A DNA stretch of 46,500 nucleotides from Lingula anatina. Lineage: Eukaryota > Brachiopoda > Lingulata > Lingulida > Lingulidae. The first letter of the stretch is position 1. Each line of letters starts with the position of its first letter. Where the stretch lies: assembly GCF_001039355.2 (NCBI RefSeq), contig NW_019774070.1:527037-573536 (forward strand), written 5' to 3'. Shown piece by piece: positions 39,670 through 46,500 of this stretch. Both the position numbers and the translations under genes were made by a program. The notes under the pieces were generated by a model. It searched no databases. It was not told the origin of the DNA and saw only the letters and a list, made by a program, of their open reading frames with translations.

Positions 39670-42600
39670 TACACACACACACAGACACACTCANCTCACA
39701 CACACACACACACACATCTTACCTGGACCAGTTATACAGCTGTATATTCTGCATGATGGCCCTGAACACCAGCCCAGCCTGCAGCAGGATGCCCTCCGCG
39801 TCTTGAGGGTTGCCAGAGAACAGAGCCATCTCTGCATTCCTGGCCTCCTTCAGTGGGATCTCCTTGATCTGGAGGATGTACTGCACCTTGTCAGCCTGGG
39901 GAGGGAAGATGGGAAGATGGGGGATAAAAATGTAAAGGTAGGTGTGGGAAAAAATGTGAAATATGAAAGAATAAGCTGTGAAAATGAAGGTGATGTCTTC
40001 CCTTTATCATTCTACAGAAGGGCATGTAATGCGGTTAATATACCGATGTAACTGGTGAAGTAAACTTCAGTCAAACGCTGCTCAAGTTCAATATGTATGG
40101 AAATTTGAAAATGAAAAGGCTAACTCATGACACTTCTGACTAATTGAACAAAGTAACACATATGCTCACCTCATTGATGGCAGCATATGCCACTTCAGCT
40201 GTATTCAGCTCCTTGGCATAGGCGGCCATAGCAGCAAGGCAGGACCACATTGTGTCATCCTGAAACCAACAATAAGATTTATGAGATCATGGAAATGCTC
40301 TGGTGATAAAATTTATGAGCATGTACTAAGACAGGCAGACCCATCTGCTATGGTAACAGGCCTGAGTATGTAATAATTTAGATTGCCCTATATGCCGTGG
40401 AAAGAGGCCTGCCTATGTACTAAGATAGGCTGACCTATCTACTATAGAAACAGGCCTGAGTATGTACTAAGATGGGCAGACCCATCTCCCATGGAAAAAG
40501 ACCAGAGTATGTACTAAGATAGGCTAACCTATCTCCAGTGGAAACAACACTCCTGAGTGTATACTAAGATAGGCTGATCCATCCCTAATGTAAACGGGAC
40601 TTACCTTGACAAACCTGCACAGTCTGACAGCATCTTCCCACCGCGACCCCATCACAAAGTTGTGCAGCATGGCCGGGTAGGGGGAGATGCCTGTGCTGAC
40701 CAGAGAGCCATCTGCGCGGCGCAGACTCACGTGACTGCCCAGGAAACTTAGCAGTTGTGGGTTCTTGCCAAACTCACTGGAGGAGAGAAGATACCATATT
40801 ACTGATCTGGACAGAGAGATAATCTTCTTTTTTCTTTCTTTTTTGTTATGCAAATTTTTATACATATTCAATTATAAATTTGTAAACAACACTAATCTAT
40901 GCTGAAAGCCATATCCTTCTGCTACTAGTTTGACTATTTTCCACACTTCTACATAAAATTGCTTTTTCAGCAAATTTACAACTCAAAGACAAATTATAAT
41001 AGTCAAAGGAGATGTCAAGAGATTTACCTGGCATCTTTTTCACAGACTGTCTTTGGCAGCAAATCTCTGTCTACGTACGCCACGTTAGGATAATACCAGA
41101 CTGTGAACTTCCCATCAGCCATTGCAGCTAGCATATTACTGTTGTCATTCCAGACTTGAGACAGAATCATTGTGCCTGATGGATTAATACATAAATTAAC
41201 AGCTAGCATGTTACTGTTGTCATTCCAGACTTGAGACAGAATCATTGTGCCTGATGGATTAATACATAAATTAACAGCTAGCATATTACTGTTATCATTC
41301 CAGACTTGAGACAGAATCATTGTGCCTGATGGATTAATACATAAATTTACAGCTAGCATATTACTGTTATCATTCCAGACTGGAGACAGAATCATTTTAC
41401 CTGATGGATTAATACATTAATAAACTAATAAACAAAGAAACACTAAGCCAAATATTATTATTAACCACTGCTTTGGTGCAAGCATTTTAACATTTTAATT
41501 AAAAATTTGAGATGATCCACCATCTTATGGTAATAAAATTAATAAGCTTAAAATAAGTTGATCTGTTTAATAAATTGTTAAAAGATATTAAAAGATATTT
41601 CTTTTGTGTTCACAGGCACTTGACTGTAGGTGTCCAATAGACACAAATATGACACAAGTTTATGCTTGTGAAAAAAGAAAAGATAGAAAAAGAAATATAT
41701 ATGATCTTATAATAAACTTGCCTTCAAATGAGACATTTAGATATCTTGCAAAAAGAAAAATCACACTACAGTAAACCAAGAAATGCTAACCCAGTTTGAC
41801 AGTCTTTCTCTCTGTACCAAATGTTCTAACAGAGGTGAGGTACAGGTCTCTGTTCTTGTCTATGATGGCCAGCCGTCTCTCATTGGAAGGACCACACTGG
41901 TCCAGAGCTATCTCCATTACTTCCAGCTGGAAACAGACACACATGTGTATACAAATTTACATCATTTCTGAAATGTTTATATTTTCACTTTTCATCTTTA
42001 ATTCATCTTGCAACATTCTATTTATTTCTATTTATTTATTTGTTTGTTTGTTTTTTTTTTTTGAGAGGGTATCATACTGAATGAAAATATAGCTATCCAC
42101 GCTGCCCTTGAGCTATTCTATATGATAAGTGAATTTCATCCTACAAAAATTTCTTGAACAAGTGTTAAAAGATTTCTACACCCCGCTCTCCCACTAAAAA
42201 AATACACATTAAATCCTAGCCAGAATACCTTGTGTGTGATGGGTTTGCCATCTCCCAGAGGTTTGCCTGTAGTCGCCTCAAACAAGTGGATCACTGAAAT
42301 ATAATGATATACTGTTATAGCTCTTCTGACTTTCTATAACCTTACTTCTGGAATTTGACTTTAACTTGCTGACAATTCTAGTTAGCCAGAAAAAAAATTA
42401 ATAAATAAAAAGTAAAAGTTAATTTAAATCACTGGGAAGAATTATACTTTTAACTTTCATCTATTACATTCAATGGTCTCTGACTGACACTGTCCGCCTG
42501 AAGTGGCACAGAACCTTGATAAAATTTTGATTCACTGACAAATACGTAGGACCTTTCCCAGCCAAAAAGAACTGTTCTTTTGAATTCCTCACTCCTCCCC

Positions 42601-42796
42601 TACCTATATATATCTCCATATCTTACCTTTTTCATCTGTCTTGTCCCTGATGGCCACTGTGTCATTGCTGATGGTGACGGTCTGTGCATTGAGGACATCT
42701 GTTCTCATGCCTTGGAACTTAGGTGAACACACCAGTCTTCCCTCATAAGAATACACATGGACACCAACATTGTCTGCCAGCAGGAAATGTCTGGAG

Positions 42797-42837
<41 letters not shown>

Positions 42838-45800
42838 TTTAGACAGAGGACATCTTTTTATCATTATTAGCGACATAAAATTTGATGCTACAGTCGTAAT
42901 ATTAAAAATTGCTATCATTCTTAGAAAAGTAAGTAAGCCATTGTACAGGGAAAGGAGTACAGAAAAACATCAGCAAACTTTTAGCATTTCATGTGTGGCC
43001 TTCGCTTTTTTTACTGGCTCTTTGTGAATACTTTTTATGGCATTGAAACAAATAAATGTGCATGTGCCATGAAATATGGGTGAAGATGTCGGTACTTACT
43101 TCTCAGCCTGCAGTATAAGGTTAACAGCGCCCTCTTTCAAATCAGATATCATGGGAGTGTTCCAGTTACGCGTGCTGATATTAAAGCAAAAAGTAAAAAT
43201 ATTTATTCAGTCTATTTCCTCAACATTTGCACTATCTTCCAACTACCTGAAATTGAGTATCCTTTATTTTCAAATGTTTTATTTCTATTTCAACTGACCT
43301 ATAAAACATATTAGAGTCAAACTATGTACCAACAAAATCAAATCTATTCTATTACTCCAAACTGCTTGGATTCTTCTTGGTTAATATCTAAAACAGAGGG
43401 CACCACTGAACTGTAAAGCCCCAGCCTTATGTGGCTCTCTAAAATTTTAAAACGGGCAGTTTAAATCTTCAAGATCCATATCTAAACATATTCTATACTA
43501 CCTGTACACATAACACTGCGAGGATGTAGTGACTACTAGATGGTTGAACCCCAGCGAGGTTTTGATAATCCTGTCTCTAAAGTCTAGCTTGTCTTTGGTA
43601 TCGTCCACTACATTCCTGACATCTATAGTCTTGGCTCCTGTCACTGTCACCTCAAAATTCTTCCATTCTAGACGTCTGAAACACAGAAAATGACATTAAT
43701 TTAATTATCAAAGGAGCAGAGATGAGTATAAACTTTATGAGTAAACTTGTAAAGCGAGTTTGTTTGACTTAACACCACATTCTATTTACTCCATAATCCT
43801 TTTAACCTCAATACAACTAAAGGGACATTGATAGTGAGATGATGCATACAACAATGTACTTCAAAACAATTAAAAAAAATGTTCAAAAATATTGCCAATG
43901 TCAAAACTTTGAGCTGATACACAACCCAAGCAACAATTAATAAATCTGTCACATTCATTTTATTCAGTTTGACAAAAAGCTGGGGCCCAAACACTTACTT
44001 TTCCACCAGGTGTGCAAAGATCACATGACCATTCCCACAAGCCCCTGCAACCTGCGTGCCGTCACTGGACCACGATAATGAAAAGATGCTGCCTGTGTTG
44101 GGCTTCTCCAGGGCATAGGACCACTAGAATAGTTAAAGATATATTCACTTTATTTATCAAAAAAAAAAGAAAAAAAAAAATTGCCACGTCAGACTATGAC
44201 AAGTTCATCCCGCTGTGTACTCACTACTGAGCTGTGTTTTTTTATTTAACATGCAGTATGCAATAAAAGTAGCTCTGAGATGGACACCACCCGGAAAAAG
44301 AAAGAGAGGAAGGCCCAAGACCACCTGGCGCCGAACAATGATGGCAGAGCTGAGGGAGGGGGACCTTACATGGGGACAGGCCCAGCACGTAGCCAGAGAC
44401 AGGGCCAAATGGAAAGAAGTGACTGTGGCCTTATGTCCCACGCTGGACGAAGAGCAATGATGATGATGATGATGCAATAAAAACCCGAACAATAAGGATT
44501 ACAATTATTCTACAAAGACTTTTTTTTATCTCTCTTTAATCACAAATCAACAAACCACATCCACCTACCCCAGCCTTATCACACAGTCTGAGAGTGTTAA
44601 AGGAACACCTACCCCAGCCTTATCACACAGTCTAAGAGTGTTAAAGGAACACCTACCCCAGCCTTATCACACAGTCTGAGAGTGTTAAAAGATCCAACAG
44701 CAAACAATTCCCCATCAGGTGTCCAAGCCACGGAGGTGATGGGGTAGTCATGGGTGACACTGCTGTACAGAAGACGGCCATAGTGGTCCCACACCTGGAA
44801 TATAAACACAGATTTCTTCTACAAAACACCTGTCTAAATGAGCCCACGCCAAACACTTGGGTCCTTTATTACAAAAGGTCTTAAGTACGTGGACTTAGAT
44901 TCGACTGCTAAAATCGGGCAGTCGACTATGCAAAGTGCTTGGATTTTGCAATATTAGTCTATGTAGGAATAACTTACAGATGCAATCAGTTAAGTCGACT
45001 GTACTTTTATATACTTTTTTCCAAGGGATTCCCTCCTAACTGGACATTATTAACACATGCTCTTTTGAGATGACGATGCGTTGTCTTCTGCCGCTGCAGT
45101 ACTAGATGTAAGAGCATCCTACGCACCTGCAATAAGTCTTTCTAAGCTGAGCATTTGGTATACAACATGGGATAAAAACAATTTACCTTGTACTTGCAGT
45201 CCTCTCCCCCAGACAGTATCAAGTTGTTGGAGGCATTCCAGTCAGCTTTCAGTATCACACCGTCATGGGCCTTCCACTAGAAGACACAAACAGTTGTATC
45301 ACAAAGCAATTAAATTTATTCATATCTTATACTAGAATTTGAATACATTAAGTTTGAGCCAAATTTTAAACCCATGTACAATTCTTCTTTCAAAAAAAGA
45401 GGCCAATTAAAATAATATATAAATTATTATTTCATGAGACAAAAACTCCTCCATAAACTTTCATAAGAATAATAAACTGAACTGACCATGACAGGTTTGG
45501 CGTTGGCCTGCATTGGCTTGATCACCAGCTGTTTACCATTGGTCAGCAGTATCTGGTCATTATCTGGACTCCAGCACACAGAATACACTGGGCTACCTGA
45601 AGGTATAGCAGGTATAGAAGGTATACATAAAAACTATTAGCTTAGTCTATGAAGCATGTCTTCTATTAGTTGACTGGTGAATAATTATACTTTCTTCTGA
45701 GGTAACATTTACAACTGTTATAAATAAGAAGTTGAAAGTCATGCAATAATATAATGGTTCTATTTTGTAATTCCAGAAATATGTATTCCACTGGATAATA

Positions 45801-45979
45801 TAATATCTGAATATGTATGTTTTATCACATTACATTTTTAAGCACAGTTATATGCTTGAATTGCATATTAATCTACAATTTAAATCTCCATAGAACACAA
45901 GGTGACTTACTGTTCTGGACTAGAGTTGATCTCAACATTCCACTTCTTGACCAGATTTTTACAAGGCCATCTTCTCCAG
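35182..45979 (-). CDS. IFT80: intraflagellar transport protein 80 (16 exons; N-terminus beyond window)
   Basis: Exons from the 5' side are 45911-45979, 45487-45596, 45187-45276, 44657-44794, 43999-44123, 43502-43675, 43100-43174, 42627-42790, 42229-42293, 41791-41926, 41028-41175, 40605-40776, 40170-40259, 39723-39895, 39162-39285 and 35182-35265. Phases close throughout and give about 645 residues; family members have about 780, so roughly the first 125 are missing to the right. Diagnostic strings are [118 protein letters not shown] and [23 protein letters not shown]80 is an IFT-B subunit with two WD40 propellers and an alpha-helical tail, needed for anterograde transport in cilia. Introns hold minisatellites, MITEs and a LINE tail; two minisatellites duplicate splice sites. 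The C-terminus ends KERGGGKR and differs from the vertebrate tail. Confidence 0.96.
36526..36693. mobile_element. 168-bp hAT-like MITE, copy 1 (IFT80 last intron)
   Basis: CAGGGGCGGATTTAG at the left mirrors CTGAATCCGCCCCTG at the right. The interior contains GTCTTCTGGGTCTTCCGGAAG, a self-complementary TCTTCCGGAAGA core, and a related GGAAGACTGTCAGG near the other end. The CAGGGGCGGAT terminus is typical of hAT-type elements. Flanks do not show a clean 8-bp duplication. Confidence 0.78.
36755..36870. mobile_element. MITE of the GGGCTCATT family, partial copy 3
   Basis: GGCGCGTTCCCAGTGAAAC leads to TTCTATGTACATCGATCCAA, CTCCACAAG and GAATGCAATCAGATTAA, matching the reverse complement of 26571-26788 and the left part of 32788. 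The right end is not recognisable. Confidence 0.65.
37485..37930. repeat. tandem repeat, three units of 137-138 bp (IFT80 intron)
   Basis: ATCCCAAAATAATAGCAGTG begins units near 37521, 37658 and 37796. Each unit contains GTGACTTGCAGAAA, a TTTATTGGAAA-like block and ATGCTTTGCAGAAATAAAAG. Units have diverged. The region lies in the large intron before the last IFT80 exon. Confidence 0.8.
38397..38426. repeat. (AAAT)n microsatellite (IFT80 intron)
   Basis: AATAAATAAATAAATAAATA in the last intron of IFT80. Confidence 0.9.
39591..39717. repeat. compound (CT)n(CA)n microsatellite (IFT80 intron)
   Basis: A long CT run passes into CA repeats, with an N at 39694. It ends 6 bp from the exon boundary at 39723, so the CA block reads as a TG run just inside the donor on the coding strand. 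Length in the assembly is uncertain. Confidence 0.93.
40321..40604. repeat. 47-bp minisatellite, six units, touching an IFT80 donor
   Basis: Units start with ATGTACTAAGATAGGC-like sequence at 40321, 40368, 40415, 40462, 40509 and 40558, so spacing is 47 bp four times and then 49. Each continues CCCATCT...ATGGAAACAGGCCTGAGT. The last unit runs into the GTAAGT donor of the exon at 40605-40776, so the array fills the 5' end of that intron on the coding strand. Confidence 0.9.
41125..41424. repeat. 75-bp tandem repeat, four units, duplicating an IFT80 splice acceptor
   Basis: CAGCTAGCAT starts units at 41125, 41200, 41275 and 41350. On the coding strand each unit holds ATTAATCCATCAG, an acceptor, then about 50 bases of exon (ATGATTCTGTCTCAAGTCTG and on to ATGCTAGCTG). 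Acceptors follow 41175, 41250, 41325 and 41400. The unit is 25 codons without a stop, so all four copies are open in the IFT80 frame. Units differ at only a few bases. Confidence 0.93.
42798..42835. repeat. (AAT)n microsatellite next to an IFT80 acceptor
   Basis: A run of AAT ends 7 bp before the exon boundary at 42790; on the coding strand it is an ATT run that replaces the usual pyrimidine tract ahead of CCTCCAG. Confidence 0.93.
44254..44475 (+). mobile_element. 3' end of a non-LTR retrotransposon (RTE/CR1-type) with (TGA)n tail
   Basis: The plus-strand frame reads [20 protein letters not shown], then [22 protein letters not shown] and DEEQ before a stop. This is the C-terminal tail that follows reverse transcriptase in many invertebrate LINEs (pattern [12 protein letters not shown] ... 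TWG ... A-DR--W---V-ALC). It is followed at once by TGATGATGATGATGATG, the kind of short repeat on which such elements end. The copy is heavily 5'-truncated and inserted antisense in an IFT80 intron. Confidence 0.8.
44564..44690. repeat. 44-bp tandem repeat, three units, duplicating an IFT80 splice donor
   Basis: CCTACCCCAGCCTTATCACA recurs at 44564, 44608 and 44652. On the coding strand each unit ends an exon copy (CTGTGTGATAAGGCTGGG) at a GTAGGT donor. The first donor reached, after 44657, joins in phase 0 to the next exon (CDKAG then WSYALEK). The unit is not a multiple of three, so the other donors shift the frame or reach a TAG. Confidence 0.92.
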
Positions 45980-46259
45980 CTATGGGAACAGTAAAGAAAT
46001 GTTGTGAACAGATCTTGTAATCATCATAGTGGTAGTAACACTACTGCCACTACTAGTTGCTATATCAACAGCTACTACTACTATTAATAAAAACAAAACA
46101 AGGCAGCAAAGCTGTCAAATGTACAGACAAAAAACAGGGAAAAAAAGATGCAAAATAGGTCAATTTGTCAATTTTGATGCAATAATAAATAATGCTTATA
46201 ATAGCACAGTCTGTCAACAGTGATTTTTAATCATGCACAACAGGTAACATGGACAATAA

Positions 46260-46427
46260 CAGGAGCAGATCCAGAGATATTTTCTGACAGTATTCCAAAG
46301 TATCTATGTTGATCCATCCTCCATTTTGATGGTCTTCCAACAGAAAAAAAATAGATACCAGTCAATATAAACTTAATAACCTGACTGTCTTCCGGAAGAC
46401 CCAGAAGATGGTCTCAATCCACCCCTT
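46260..46427. mobile_element. 168-bp hAT-like MITE, copy 2, inverted
   Basis: CAGGAGCAGATCCAGAGATA followed by TTTTCTGACAGTATTCCAA matches the reverse of the right end of the element at 36526, and CTTCCGGAAGACCCAGAAGA with CAATCCACCCCTT matches the reverse of its left end. Both copies are 168 bp and they lie in opposite orientation. It falls in an IFT80 intron upstream of the exon ending at 45979. The remaining 46428-46500 shows nothing. Confidence 0.75.
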
Positions 46428-46500
46428 CAATAAGATTACAGTTTCAGGACCATGAGAGACCAAAGTCACATGATGAAAGTCTCAATATTTGAAAAATGAC

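Noticed and set aside
39441-39806. Open frames of Leu/Ser and His/Thr repeats
   Set aside because: Translation of the CT and CA microsatellite next to an IFT80 exon on the other strand.

Overview
The window is from a eukaryotic nuclear genome, and the sequence points to a marine invertebrate animal. Genes are split into many short exons with GT-AG introns. The proteins are animal types: two ependymin-related proteins, ATG16L1, a secreted three-domain multicopper oxidase and the ciliary protein IFT80. Introns and spacers are AT-rich and full of microsatellites, minisatellites and short inverted-repeat DNA transposons. A deuterostome such as amphioxus is my best guess, but a lophotrochozoan is not excluded. 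Three single N bases (4075, 14854, 39694) show that this is draft assembly.

Layout. 1-4.7 kb: no gene seen, a decayed retroelement-like stretch and a small inverted-repeat element. 4.77-9.72 kb: two tandem four-exon ependymin-related genes on the + strand with matching intron phases. 9.7-12.7 kb: gene-poor, with a 281-bp foldback element. 12.73-12.98 kb: the last exon (- strand) of a gene resembling plant 'pathogen-related protein' (SnoaL-like fold). 13.66-14.7 kb: a diverged satellite of roughly 200-bp units, followed by an N. 15.78-18.43 kb: the last six exons of ATG16L1 (+ strand, WD40 propeller only). 21.19-28.30 kb: a complete ten-exon multicopper oxidase (laccase-like) gene on the - strand, with inverted-repeat elements in its introns. 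28.3-34.7 kb: no gene seen. 35.18-45.98 kb: sixteen exons of IFT80 on the - strand; its N-terminal exons lie beyond the right edge.

The genes do not form a pathway. They are a secreted ligand-binding family, an autophagy factor, a copper oxidase and a ciliary transport subunit. I rebuilt all exon joins by eye, and reading frame and intron phase close at every junction listed.

The most notable signals are: (1) IFT80 carries tandem duplications that copy its own splice sites, a 75-bp unit with four acceptors that stays open in frame and a 44-bp unit with three donors; (2) the pathogen-related-like gene and ATG16L1 lie head to head and both lack their 5' exons on either side of the satellite and the N, which suggests an assembly misjoin or a rearrangement; (3) the multicopper oxidase has two in-frame acceptors for its third exon next to a transposon insertion; (4) several inverted-repeat element families are present, some in multiple copies. 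I did not find a clearly new biological system.
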